A stretch of DNA of 63,867 nucleotides from Bradyrhizobium sp. NAS96.2 (GCF_001908235.1 NZ_LGHK01000215.1:1-63867); one strand, 5' to 3'. Counted from the stretch's first letter, positions 7,604 through 17,600 are shown. Translations and numbers: made by a program. The notes: generated from the letters alone by a model not told the origin.

Positions 7604-9492
7604 TCGGCGCTCTCGATGCGGGAGGTCAGCAAGGGCGACGACGCCGATGACGAGGATTTGCGGCGGCGATGCATGAAGGCTTCCAGCGTGCCGACGATGC
7701 CCTTCGGGAATGCGACCACGATCAGCACGACGAAACCGCCAAGCACCAGCTTGGAGAGATCGGTCTGGCTGACCAGCCAGATGTTGAGCGCCTTGTAGAC
7801 GATGGCACCGACCACCGCGCCCGACACCGTCTCGACGCCGCCGAGCAGCACCATGACCAGCGCATCGACCGACAGCGAGATCCCCATGTTGTCGGGGAAC
7901 ACGCTGCCCTTGAGATAGGCGAACAACGCGCCGGCGAGGCCGGCGACGGTGCCCGCGATCACGAAGGCGGTCCACTGGATGCGCTTGCCGTTGATGCCGA
8001 CGGCTTCACTGCGCAGCGGCGAGTCGCGCGTCGCACGCAGCGCGAAGCCGAACGGCGAGAACACGATGATGCGCAGGATCACCACCGCGAGCGCGGCGAT
8101 GCCGAGCGACAGCCAGTAGAAATGCGACGGGCTCGCCGCCCAGCTCGAAGGCCAGACCCCGAGAATGCCGTTGTCGCCGCCGGTGACCGATACCCACTGG
8201 AACGCGATCGACCACACGATCTGGGCAAACGCCAAGGTCAGCATCGCGAAATAGACGCCCGAGAGCTGCACCGCGAAGAAGCCGAACACGGCGGCACCGA
8301 GTAACCCGAGCAGCGGGCCGAGCAGCAGGCAGGCGATCATCGGCAGGCCCGCCATCTTGGCGAGCAGCGCCACGCCATAGGCGCCGAGGCCGAAGTACGC
8401 CGCATGGCCGAACGAGGCGAGCCCACCGACCGACATCAGGAAGTGCAGGCTGACCGCGAAGATCACGAAGATCGCGATCTCCGAGCCGACGGTGAGCAGG
8501 TAATTGCCGGCGACGAACGGCAGCGCGGCGGCGACGACCAGCACGGCGATCGCCGCAAGCCGTTCATTCGTGGTCAGCGGCCGCCACGGATTGACCGTGA
8601 GGCCCGGCGTGCGCCGCGCCGGCGCCTCCGGCTTGCCGAACAGGCCCCACGGACGGACGATCAGCACCACCGCCATCACCAGGAACACCAGGATGATGGA
8701 GATCTTCGGGAAGATCAGGATGCCGAACGCGTTGAGCTCCGACACCAGCACCGCCGCGACAAAGGCGCCGATGATGCTGCCGAGGCCGCCGATCACGACC
8801 ACGACGAAGACCTCGACGATGACGCGCAGATCCATCGCGTGATTGACCGCATCGCGCGGAATCTGCAGCGCGCCGCCGAGCGCGGCGAGGAAGACGCCAA
8901 GCGCGAACACGCTGGTGAACAGCCATTTCTGATTGACGCCGAGCGCTGCGACCATGTCGCGGTCCTGCGTCGCCGCGCGCACCAGGACGCCCCAGCGGGT
9001 GCGCTGGAACAAGAGCCAGAGCACGCCGAGCACCACCGGACCGAGCACGATCAGGAACAGATCGTAGCTTGGAATGTTCTGGCCGAAGAAATCGATCGCG
9101 CCCTTGAAGCCCGGCGCGCGGCGGCCGACCAGATCGTCCGGGCCCCAGATCAGCACCACGAGGTCCTCGACCATCAGCGTCAGGCCGAAGGTGGCGAGCA
9201 GCTGGAACAGCTCGGGCGAATGGTAGATCCGGCGCAGCAGCACCATCTCGACCAGCACGCCGATCGCGGCAACCGCCAGTGCGGCGACGACGATGCCGCC
9301 CCAGAAGCCGAACGCGCTGGAAAAGCGCTCGGTCAGCGTGAAGGCGACATAGGCGCCGAGCATGTAGAACGCGCCATGCGCGAAATTCACGATCCGCGTC
9401 ACGCCGAAGATGATCGAGAGGCCCGAAGCGACCAGGAACAGCGACGCCGCGCTGGCAAGACCGGTCAGGAACTGGACGACGTAGAAGGCCAT
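7600..9492 (-). CDS. Fused LivH-LivM permease of branched-chain-type ABC importer
   Basis: One 630-residue chain contains both membrane subunits usually encoded separately. Residues 1 to about 290 are LivH-like (MAFYVVQFLTGLASAASLF, GVTRIVNFAHGAFYMLGAY, GLGSIIGAF) and about 320-630 are LivM-like (SVGGLASFGHAAYFGLGAYG, RDSPLRSEAVGIN, GGVETVSGAVVGA). The junction is a hydrophilic stretch around KPEAPARRTPGL. ATG at 9492 is chosen because the longer frame runs into a repeat element. The gene is separated from livK by 234 bp of repeat. Confidence 0.92.
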   Translation of the reverse strand: MAFYVVQFLTGLASAASLFLVASGLSIIFGVTRIVNFAHGAFYMLGAYVAFTLTERFSSAFGFWGGIVVAALAVAAIGVLVEMVLLRRIYHSPELFQLLATFGLTLMVEDLVVLIWGPDDLVGRRAPGFKGAIDFFGQNIPSYDLFLIVLGPVVLGVLWLLFQRTRWGVLVRAATQDRDMVAALGVNQKWLFTSVFALGVFLAALGGALQIPRDAVNHAMDLRVIVEVFVVVVIGGLGSIIGAFVAAVLVSELNAFGILIFPKISIILVFLVMAVVLIVRPWGLFGKPEAPARRTPGLTVNPWRPLTTNERLAAIAVLVVAAALPFVAGNYLLTVGSEIAIFVIFAVSLHFLMSVGGLASFGHAAYFGLGAYGVALLAKMAGLPMIACLLLGPLLGLLGAAVFGFFAVQLSGVYFAMLTLAFAQIVWSIAFQWVSVTGGDNGILGVWPSSWAASPSHFYWLSLGIAALAVVILRIIVFSPFGFALRATRDSPLRSEAVGINGKRIQWTAFVIAGTVAGLAGALFAYLKGSVFPDNMGISLSVDALVMVLLGGVETVSGAVVGAIVYKALNIWLVSQTDLSKLVLGGFVVLIVVAFPKGIVGTLEAFMHRRRKSSSSASSPLLTSRIESAE

Positions 9493-9529
9493 GGGCGGTC
9501 CGCGTTGGAGATCACAAGCGTCACTTTCC

Positions 9530-9722
9530 TTCACCTCGCCCGCCTGCGGGGAGAGGTCGAAACTCAAGCGCGAGCTTCAGTTTCGGGTGAGGGGGACTCT
9601 CCGCGAGCACAACTCGTGGAGACAGCCCCTCACCAGAGCTGATGCTTCGCATCGGCGTTCCTTCTAGACGGCGGCCAAGGCCGCCTACGCCCTCTCCCCG
9701 CAAGAGCGGGGCGAGGGAGAAG
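9530..9722. repeat. Palindromic repeat, family B
   Basis: CCTGCGGGGAGAGGTCG at one end and CCCTCTCCCCGCAAGAGCGG at the other, with GGGTGAGGGGGACTCTCCGC and GGAGACAGCCCCTCACC between them. Four more members occur at 29.5, 38.8, 54.5 and 59.7 kb. This copy lies inside an operon, between livK and the permease, and may weaken or process the downstream message. Confidence 0.7.
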
Positions 9723-9726
9723 AAAA

Positions 9727-10941
9727 TCAATCCTTCGGCCGCAGCTTCTCGATCTCGGCATCGCCGGGCAGATAATCCGAACCCTTGCGATAGGCGGTGT
9801 CGACCATGATGCCCTTGCCGTCCTTCAGCGCGGTCTTGCCGGTGAAAGCGCCGAGCGTCGACTGGTGATCGATCTTGCGGAAGGTGATCTCGCCGAACGG
9901 CGATGGCATCGAGATGCCTTCCGCCGCCGCGATCAGCTTCTCCGGATCGCTCGAGCCGGCCTTCGCAAGGATCGCCGCGGCCGCCTTGATGGTCTGGTAG
10001 CCGACGATCGAACCGAGCCGCGGATAATCGTTGTACTTGGCCTGATAAGCCTTCAGGAACGCGTCGTGCTCGGGCGTCTTGATCGAGTACCAGGGATAGC
10101 CGGTCACGATCCAGCCTTCCGGCGTCTCGTCCTTCAGCGGATCGAGATATTCCGGCTCGCCGGTCAGGAAGCTCACCACGGTGCGGCCCTTGAACAGGCC
10201 ACGGGTGTTGCCCTCGCGCACGAGCTTGACGAGGTCGGCACCGAAGGTGACGTTGAGGATCGCCTCGGGGTTCGCTGCGGCAGTCGCCTGCACCACCGGG
10301 CCGGCGTCGATCTTGCCCTGCGGCGGCCACTGCTCGTCGACCCACTGGATATCGGGCCGCTTCTCCGACATCAGCTTCTTGAACACCGCGACCGCGGACT
10401 GGCCGTATTCATAGTTCGGCGCGATCGTCGCCCAGCGCTTTGCGGGAAGCTTTGCGGCTTCTTCCACAAGCATTGCCGCCTGCATGTAGTTGGAGGGCCG
10501 CAGGCGGAACGTGTAGCGATTACCCTTCGACCAGGTGATCGCGTCGGTCAGCGGCTCCGCGGCGAGGAAGAACACCTTCTTCTGGTTGGCGAAGTCAGAG
10601 ACCGCGAGGCCGATATTGGAGAGGAACGTGCCTGTCAGCATCGCGACGTTTTCGCTCGACACCAGCTCGTTGGCCGCGGTCTGCGCATCGGCCGGCTTGC
10701 CGCCGTCATCCTTGGAAATGACGACGAGCTTCTTGCCACTGATGCCACCGGCCGCATTGATCTCTTCCACCGCAAGCTGCCAGCCCTTGCGATAGGGCTC
10801 GGTGAACGCCGGCAGCAAGGAGTAAGAGTTGATCTCGCCGATCTTGATTTCGCTCTGCGCCATGGCCTGCGTCGTCATGGCGCCCGTTGTCATGGCCGCG
10901 ACCGCGATCGCCAATCCCGCCCCTACGAAATAACCACGCAT
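9727..10941 (-). CDS. livK: Periplasmic binding protein of branched-chain-type ABC importer
   Basis: Peripla_BP_6-type ligand-binding protein, 404 residues. A signal peptide (cleavage after TQAMAQ, about residue 29) precedes IKIGEINSYSLLPAFTEPYRKGWQLAVEEINAAGGI, the classic first lobe. GGAGG lies 5 bases before the ATG. It starts 24 bases after the DUF1185 gene and so is cotranscribed with the hydroxynicotinate reductase genes. The ligand cannot be read from the sequence; context favours nicotinate or a breakdown product. Confidence 0.9.
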   Translation of the reverse strand: MRGYFVGAGLAIAVAAMTTGAMTTQAMAQSEIKIGEINSYSLLPAFTEPYRKGWQLAVEEINAAGGISGKKLVVISKDDGGKPADAQTAANELVSSENVAMLTGTFLSNIGLAVSDFANQKKVFFLAAEPLTDAITWSKGNRYTFRLRPSNYMQAAMLVEEAAKLPAKRWATIAPNYEYGQSAVAVFKKLMSEKRPDIQWVDEQWPPQGKIDAGPVVQATAAANPEAILNVTFGADLVKLVREGNTRGLFKGRTVVSFLTGEPEYLDPLKDETPEGWIVTGYPWYSIKTPEHDAFLKAYQAKYNDYPRLGSIVGYQTIKAAAAILAKAGSSDPEKLIAAAEGISMPSPFGEITFRKIDHQSTLGAFTGKTALKDGKGIMVDTAYRKGSDYLPGDAEIEKLRPKD

Positions 10942-10965
10942 CCCGTCCTCCAGTTTTGAAAGAGA

Positions 10966-11550
10966 TTATCGCAATCCGTCTTCGCCTTTGATTTCGTCAA
11001 CCGTCAGCCCGCCGACCCGCGGCAGCGGCCGCCCGCTGTCGGTCACCGCGACCGCGACCATGATCTCGTTGGCCCGCGGCGCGTCGTTGATCTGGACCTC
11101 CATGCCGTCGAAATGGCTGCGCACGAAAGCTGCATCCTTGTGCCCGAGCGGAATGTCCAGCGTGGTGCCGGGACCCGAGCGCTTCTTCGACGACGGGATC
11201 AGCGCCGCGCCCTTGGAGAGCACCTTGCGCACCGGCGCGCCCATCTTCGGATGCAAGATCGCGGCCGCATGCTCGAGCTCGCCGTTCTCGCCGACGGCGG
11301 CGGCCTTGCCATAGCTGTGCGCCTTGGCGCCATCGATGCCGAGCGCGGCGACTGCCCGCTTCGACAGCAATTCGCCAAGTTCCTCGCCGATCGCGATCAG
11401 CGGCGACAGATCCTCGACATAGCGGCCGGCAAAGGGGTTCTCGATCACGGCGATGGCGGCGGCGCGCCGGGTCGGCGGTGCGATGGTCTTGCCCATCTCC
11501 AGATGGGTCTCCTCGACCACGGTGACGATCTTGCGAATGACGGCGCTCAT
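10966..11550 (-). CDS. PF06684/DUF1185 (amino acid synthesis family) protein
   Basis: 194-residue cytoplasmic protein of the family named AA_synth, whose biochemical role is not established. It opens with IRKIVTVVEETHLEMGK and contains PFAGRYVEDLSPLIAIGEELG, GKAAAVGENGELEHAAAILHPKMG and the conserved end DSGRPLPRVGGLTVDEIKGEDGLR. It lies 16 bases after the UPF0280 gene and 24 before livK. Its conserved place in the operon suggests a step or accessory function in nicotinate breakdown, but I cannot assign one. Confidence 0.85.
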   Translation of the reverse strand: MSAVIRKIVTVVEETHLEMGKTIAPPTRRAAAIAVIENPFAGRYVEDLSPLIAIGEELGELLSKRAVAALGIDGAKAHSYGKAAAVGENGELEHAAAILHPKMGAPVRKVLSKGAALIPSSKKRSGPGTTLDIPLGHKDAAFVRSHFDGMEVQINDAPRANEIMVAVAVTDSGRPLPRVGGLTVDEIKGEDGLR

Positions 11551-11566
11551 CTGGCCTCGCTCCCGG

Positions 11567-12475
11567 TCATGCCTGCAGCATGTTGTTTATCGTTTGTCCC
11601 TGAAACGCGTGCGGCGCCGGCGTCCCAAACCCAGTTGCACCGACAATTCGCGTTTCGCCCAATAGACGCAATGCCGCGCCCTCGATCAATCCCGACGTCA
11701 GGAGCATGCGCGCCTGCGCCGCCCCCGCCTCCAGCGCCTGCTCGACCTCGTGTTCGGCCAAAACCCCGACATCGCGCGTCACCAGCCGTACGCCGAGATC
11801 GCTGTCGGGCTGCAATTCGTTGGCGGGAAGACGGATGATTGCGGGATGGCCGGGCAGATCGACCGCATTGGCGATCACGGTCGCCGCGGCATCGGCCTGC
11901 GATGCCGTCCGCGCCAGCACGGTGACGGCGTCGGCGATGCCGAGCGAGAAGCTGCGGCCGTGGCGGCCACTGGTCGCGATGCCGCGCACCGGCATGTCGC
12001 TATCTACGGTCATCGTGTGCATCACGCCATGGCGGTCCGGCCGGTCCATCAGGCCGACGCTGAACTGTTCGCCATCGCCGAGATGCAGCGCGATATCGCC
12101 GCCATTGTTGACATAGGCGCGATCGAGCGATGCCGCCCCGACCATCGCGCTGAGGATTTCCTCGGCGACCGAGCCAGCGACCGCCGCCATCGGGGTAATG
12201 AAGCAGTCGGCGGCAAACGGCGCGACCGCCGCATGCATGCGCCGCGCGACCACGCCATTCAGCGCGCAATGATCGGGACGCGCCGCACTGCGCAGCTCGG
12301 CAAGCTCCACGCAGAGTTCATCGAGCAAACCGGTGAAGCGCTGCGCCGCAGCCTGATAGGCGGTGCTGACGTTGGCGTCCCTGCCCTTGGCTTCGATGAC
12401 GAGATCAATGGGACCGTCCTGCAAATGCAGCCGCTTGCCGTCAGGAAGAAGCGCGATTTGCGGGAGCCTTTTCAT
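11567..12475 (-). CDS. UPF0280 family protein (ApbE superfamily)
   Basis: 302 residues. The family is grouped with ApbE flavin:protein FMN transferases. ApbE-like features can be read directly: YVNNGGDIALHLG corresponds to the NxGGD strand, and GIATSGRHGRSFSLGIADAVTVLA followed by QADAAATVIANAV corresponds to the C-terminal metal/flavin region. The ATG overlaps the stop of the hydroxynicotinate reductase gene by 4 bases. Because I recall E. barkeri 6-hydroxynicotinate reductase being reported to hold covalent flavin, a dedicated flavin-attaching role is an attractive inference. Confidence 0.86.
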   Translation of the reverse strand: MKRLPQIALLPDGKRLHLQDGPIDLVIEAKGRDANVSTAYQAAAQRFTGLLDELCVELAELRSAARPDHCALNGVVARRMHAAVAPFAADCFITPMAAVAGSVAEEILSAMVGAASLDRAYVNNGGDIALHLGDGEQFSVGLMDRPDRHGVMHTMTVDSDMPVRGIATSGRHGRSFSLGIADAVTVLARTASQADAAATVIANAVDLPGHPAIIRLPANELQPDSDLGVRLVTRDVGVLAEHEVEQALEAGAAQARMLLTSGLIEGAALRLLGETRIVGATGFGTPAPHAFQGQTINNMLQA

Positions 12476-13920
12476 GCGCGCCGCCCCGGGAGAAACGGCA
12501 TCGGCCGGACCTCGGCGCTGTCCCGGAGCGATGACAGCGGCCGGACATAGTCCACATGGCCCCCGAGCGCCGCGTAATCCGACAGCCGCATCGTGAACTC
12601 GATCGGCGCCACCAGCGCAGGCGTCGGCACATAGCCGAACGCGCCGGCCGGCATCTGGGTGACATCGACCATGAAGGTGATGCCGCCGCCGGGCCAGACA
12701 TAGACCGGTGCGCCGCCGCTCGTGACCCTCGTGAGAGCGTCCTTGACCGAGCGGGTCAGCCGCACCGGATTGTCGGTGACCCCTGCGCGCAGCGATCCGC
12801 CCGCGCCGCCCATGAACAGCACAGTGCACAGCGCCGGCTCGCAATTCTCCTGAATGCGCTCGACCGAAAATCTGAGATCGGCGGGCATTTCGGTCTCGAC
12901 CGGCCTCAAGGCTTCATCGAGCACGTAGTAGGACGCATGCTCGCCTGTGGTCGACACCATCAGCATGGTGAGCCCGGGCCGCGCCTCCTTGGCATTGAAG
13001 GGCCCGAGGATCGACAGCGGATCGGAGATGTTGGTGCCGCCCCACCCGGTGCCGGGATCGGCGACCTGGAAATAGCGGCCGGGCGTCGAGCGGCGGCCCT
13101 TCATCTTGATGCCGGTGTCGGCGATGTCGAGCAGCTTGCCGGCCTGGTGCTCGCTGAGCACGCCGGTGATGTGGTCGTCGACCACCACGACTTCATCGAC
13201 CTTGCCGTGCCACTGCTTGGCGAACATGCCGATGGTCGCCGAACCGCAGCCGACCCGCATGCGCTCTTCCGCCACACCGTTGACGATTGGCGGCTTGCCC
13301 GCCTGCACCACGACGGTGGCGCCGCCATCGATCACGAGCTCCACTGCCTTGCAGTTGGAGAGATCCATCAGCGTGTCGCAGGTGACGCGGCCTTCCTTCT
13401 TGGAGCCGCCGGTCAGATGATGCACGCCGCCGAGCGAGAGCATCTGCGAGCCATATTCGCTGGTCGTGACATGGCCGACCGCCTCGCCGTCCGCGCGCAC
13501 GGTCGCGGTTTCCGGCCCGAGATAGCGGTCGGTGTCGATCTTCACCTTGACGCCGCAATAGGAGAAAATGCCCTCGGTCACCACGGTGACCATGTCGACG
13601 CCGTCGACCTCCGACGACACGATGAAGGGCGCCGGTTTGTAGTCCGGATAGGTCGTCCCGGCGCCGATCGCGGTGACGAAGAGGTCGGGCTGGCGGACGA
13701 TCTTGCCGTCCCAGTCGCCGCTGACCTGGAACGGAACCAGCTTGCCGCCATGCGAGAGCGTGCGCTCCAGCACGACATGCGGATCGACCCGCACCAGCGT
13801 GCCGTCGTGATTGGCGTAGCGATCGCAGGCGCCGGCCGCGCCCGGCTTGATGTAGCACATCACCGGACAGGCATCGCAGCGGATCTTGTCGCCGGCGGCG
13901 ACGGTCATTGTGTCAGCCAT
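12472..13920 (-). CDS. hnr: 6-hydroxynicotinate reductase
   Basis: By family, reduces 6-hydroxynicotinate to 1,4,5,6-tetrahydro-6-oxonicotinate with reduced ferredoxin. It has 482 residues. The N-terminus carries CDACPVMCYIKPGAAGACDRY, a four-cysteine cluster fit for an Fe-S centre, followed by a long domain with many glycines (SSEVDGVDMVTVVTEGIFSYCG, TSEYGSQMLSLGG, RVGCGSATIGMFAKQW). ATG at 13920 is preferred over a TTG nine bases upstream. First gene of the operon hnr - UPF0280 - DUF1185 - livK - livHM - livG - livF - marR, with operator 2 about 70 bp upstream. Confidence 0.87.
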   Translation of the reverse strand: MADTMTVAAGDKIRCDACPVMCYIKPGAAGACDRYANHDGTLVRVDPHVVLERTLSHGGKLVPFQVSGDWDGKIVRQPDLFVTAIGAGTTYPDYKPAPFIVSSEVDGVDMVTVVTEGIFSYCGVKVKIDTDRYLGPETATVRADGEAVGHVTTSEYGSQMLSLGGVHHLTGGSKKEGRVTCDTLMDLSNCKAVELVIDGGATVVVQAGKPPIVNGVAEERMRVGCGSATIGMFAKQWHGKVDEVVVVDDHITGVLSEHQAGKLLDIADTGIKMKGRRSTPGRYFQVADPGTGWGGTNISDPLSILGPFNAKEARPGLTMLMVSTTGEHASYYVLDEALRPVETEMPADLRFSVERIQENCEPALCTVLFMGGAGGSLRAGVTDNPVRLTRSVKDALTRVTSGGAPVYVWPGGGITFMVDVTQMPAGAFGYVPTPALVAPIEFTMRLSDYAALGGHVDYVRPLSSLRDSAEVRPMPFLPGRRA

Positions 13921-13983
13921 CGTGACCAAGCCTGGACTTGTGGTGGCGGTCGATCATACTGCGCTTCCGCCTCCCTGCCTATA

Positions 13984-14001
13984 TCGTTCGTATACGAATG
14001 A
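13984..14001. promoter_or_regulatory. Palindromic operator 2, upstream of hnr
   Basis: TCGTTCGTATACGAATGA; the inner 12 bases TTCGTATACGAA are a perfect palindrome around GTATAC. Lies 64-81 bp before the hnr ATG and shares core and flanks with operators 1 and 3. Confidence 0.78.
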
Positions 14002-14117
14002 TCCTGCGCGCAGGTATCAAGCCTGTCAAGCGGCCTTTGCAATCAAACCCTGCCATTCGCTTGCGCACCCTGTTCATAAAGCGTGCACTCGCTGCAGCGC
14101 GGCATGCCGCCGCTTGC

Positions 14118-14135
14118 ACGTTTGTATACAAACGT
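14118..14135. promoter_or_regulatory. Palindromic operator 3, upstream of nicAB
   Basis: ACGTTTGTATACAAACGT is a perfect 18-bp palindrome. It lies 62-79 bp before the nicA ATG, at the same distance as operator 2 from hnr, so each divergent operon has its own site in the 276-bp gap. Confidence 0.82.
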
Positions 14136-14196
14136 TATCCTCGCCCGCGATCGGACGCTAACGTTGCAGCGCAAACATCAGGGGAGAACCGGGGCA

Positions 14197-14664
14197 ATGC
14201 GCCTGACCGTGAACGGCAGGAATCATGATGTCGACGCCGCGCCCGACACCGCATTGCTTTACGTGCTGCGCAACGATCTCGCATTGAACGGACCGAAATA
14301 TGGCTGCGGGCTCGGCGAGTGCGGCGCCTGCGCGGTGCTGATCGACGGCGTCGCCGCGCGTTCCTGCGTGATTCCGATCGAAGGCTGCGCGGGGCGCAGC
14401 ATCGTCACGCTCGAAGGTCTCGGCACGCGCGAGCATCCCGATCCGGTGCAGGACGCCTTCATCCGCGAACAGGCCGCGCAGTGCGGCTATTGCCTGAACG
14501 GCATGATCATCACCACCAAGGCGCTGCTGACGCGCAATCCCAATCCGTCCGAGCACGAGGTGCTCGAAGCGCTGCGCTACAATCTCTGCCGCTGCGGCGC
14601 GCATATCGAGATCATCCGCGCCGCGATGCGCGCCGCCGGCCACGCGCTCGAGGCGCGCGACTGA
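14197..14664 (+). CDS. nicA: Nicotinate dehydrogenase small subunit, [2Fe-2S] protein
   Basis: Electron-transfer subunit of the enzyme that hydroxylates nicotinate to 6-hydroxynicotinate. The 155-residue protein has the plant-ferredoxin-type cysteines C37, C42, C45 and C57 (CGLGECGACAVL) and the second cluster C96, C99, C131 and C133 (CGYC ... CRCG) of the xanthine dehydrogenase family. GGGGAGAACCGGGG precedes the ATG. The stop shares one base with the nicB ATG. Length matches P. putida NicA. Confidence 0.92.
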   Translation: MRLTVNGRNHDVDAAPDTALLYVLRNDLALNGPKYGCGLGECGACAVLIDGVAARSCVIPIEGCAGRSIVTLEGLGTREHPDPVQDAFIREQAAQCGYCLNGMIITTKALLTRNPNPSEHEVLEALRYNLCRCGAHIEIIRAAMRAAGHALEARD

Positions 14665-17600
14665 TGGCGGACGCACGATCTCCCGAGCAACGCAAGCGCG
14701 GCTCGCTGTCGGTCGTTCGCCCGGCAGTGCTGGGCGCGGAAGGCGCATTCGAGACCTTTATCACCGTCACGGCTGACGGTTCGGTCAACGCCTATAACGG
14801 CCATGTCGATCTCGGCACCGGCATCCGCACCGCACTCGGCCAGATCGTCGCCGAAGAACTCGACGTCTCCTTTGCCCGCGTGGTCGTGATCCTCGGCGAC
14901 ACCGCCGTGGTGCCGAACCAGGGCGCGACGATCGCGAGCGAGACCATCCAAATCACCGCCATTCCCCTGCGCAAGGCCGCAGCGCAAGCGCGGCACTTCT
15001 TGCTCACGCGTGCGTCTGAGCGGCTCGAGCTGCCGGTCGATCAACTCATGATCGAGGACGGCCTGATCCGCGGTCACGACAATCGTAGCGTTACTTATGG
15101 CGAGTTGATTGCCGACGAGACCATCCGGCTCGAGCTCGCCGACGACGTTGCGGTCAAGGAAGTGAGCGCCTATTCCGTGGTCGGCAAGTCCGTGCCGCGC
15201 GTCGACCTGCCGGCGAAGGCCACCGGCGAACTCGTCTACGTCCACGATGTGCGCGTGCCGGGCATGCTGCACGGTCGCGTCGTGCGGCCGCCCTATGCCG
15301 GCGTCGATGCCGGGCCGTTCGTCGGCACCAGCCTGATCGCGGTCGATGAAGCCTCGGTGCGCGATGTTCCCGGCCTCATCGCCGTGGTGCGGATCGGCGA
15401 CTTCGTCGGCGTCGTCGCCGAGCGCGAGGAGAATGCGATCAAGGCCGCCGCGCAGCTCAAGGTGAGCTGGAAGCCGGGACCGGCGCTGACCGACCTCTCC
15501 GACATCGAGCAGGCGCTGCGGGCCAATTCCTCAACGCCGCGGCAATTGATCGACAAGGGCGACGTCGATGCCGCGATCAAGGCCGCGGCCAAGCCGATGC
15601 AGCGGACATACGTTTGGCCCTACCAGATGCACGGCTCGATCGGTCCGTCCTGCGCCGTCGCCGACTACAGTGAGGGCGCGATGCGCGTCTGGTCCGGCAC
15701 GCAGAACCCGCACATCCTGCGCGGTGATCTCGCGCTCTTGATCCAGCGGCCGGAATCCGAGATCGACGTGATCCGGATGGAGGCCGCCGGCTGCTATGGC
15801 CGCAACTGCGCCGACGACGTCTCCGCCGATGCGCTATTGCTGTCGCGCGCGGTCGGCCGCCCGGTGCGGGTGCAGCTCACCCGCGAGCAGGAACACGCGT
15901 GGGAGCCGAAGGGCACTGCGCAGCTGATGGACGTCAATGGCGGGCTCAATGCCGACGGCAGCGTCGCCGGCTACGACTTTGCCACGCGCTATCCCTCGAA
16001 CGGCGCGCCGACCTTGGCACTGCTGCTCACCGGGCGGATCGCGCCGACACCTGATGTGTTCGAGATGGGCGACCGCACCGCGATCCCACCCTACGATTAT
16101 GAGAACATGCGCGTGGTCGCCAACGACATGCCGCCGATCGTGCGCGCGTCCTGGTTTCGCGGCGTCTCGGCGCTGCCGAATACCTTTGCGCATGAATCCT
16201 ATATCGACGAGCTTGCCGCCGAGGCCGAGGTCGACCCGATCGAATACCGGCTGCGCTATCTCAAGGATCAACGCGCGATCGATCTCGTCAACGCGGTCGC
16301 CGAGCGCGCCGGCTGGACGCCGCGCCCGGTGCGGCAAGAGCCCGAGGCGGACGGCGACATCGTGCGCGGCCGCGGCTTTGCCTATGCGCTGTACGTGCAC
16401 AGCAAGTTTCCAGGTTACGGCGCGGCATGGTCGGCGTGGATCGCCGATGTCGCCGTCAACAAGGCGACCGGCGATGTCAGCGTGACGCGCGTCGTCGCCG
16501 GCCAGGACTCCGGATTGATGATCAATCCCGACGGTGTGCGGCACCAGATCGAAGGCAACGTCATCCAGTCGACCAGCCGCGCGCTGATGGAGGAGGTCTC
16601 CTTCGAGCGCGGCGCGGTGACGGCACGGGAATGGGGCGCCTACCCCATTATCAAATTCCCCGAGCTGCCCAAGATCGATGTGCTGATGCTGCCGAGGCAG
16701 GACCAGCCGCCGCTCGGTGTCGGCGAGTCCGCGTCGGTGCCGAGCGCCGCCGCAATCGCCAACGCGATCTATGACGCGACCGGCGTGCGCTTTCGCGAGC
16801 TGCCGTTCACGCCGGAGCGCATTTTGAAGGGATTGCGCGGCGAGCAGCCTGCTGCGGCCGCACCGCTTCCGCCGCCCGCGCAGACCACTGATCTCAGCAG
16901 ATGGCAGAATCCATTTGCAAAACGCGGCGGCGTACTCGCCGGCATTGCCGCACTCTGCGCTGCGGCGATCGGGATCGGAGCGGCCGTGCTGCCCTGGCGC
17001 GCGATCGCGCCGATCGCCCGGCCTGATGCCTCGGTCTATTCCGCAGCGACGATCGCGCGCGGCAAGGAGCTTGCGGCGCTCGGCGCCTGCGCCGTCTGCC
17101 ACACCTCGGAGCACGGCATCGCGAACGCCGGCGGCCGGCCGCTCGAGACGCCGTTCGGCACGATCTACACCACCAACATCACGCCCGATGTCGACACCGG
17201 CATCGGCGCCTGGTCCTACCCCGCGTTCGAGCGTGCGATGCGCGAGGGCATTCATCGCGACGGTCGCCATCTCTATCCGGCGTTTCCATACACGCATTTC
17301 GCCAAGACTGATGATGCCGACCTGCAGGCGCTCTATGCCTATCTGATGGCGCAGGCGCCGGTGCGCGCCGAGACGCCGGCGAACGCACTCGCCTTTCCAT
17401 TCAACCTGCGGCCGCTGCTCGCCGGATGGAATGCGTTGTTCCATCAGCCGCACCCATTCGAACCCGATCCATCGAAATCGGCGATATGGAATCGCGGCGC
17501 CTATCTGATCGAAGGCCTCGGCCATTGCAGCGCATGCCACTCGCCGCGTAATGCTCTCGGAGCGGAGCAACAGCGCGCCTATCTCGCCGGCGGCTTCGCC

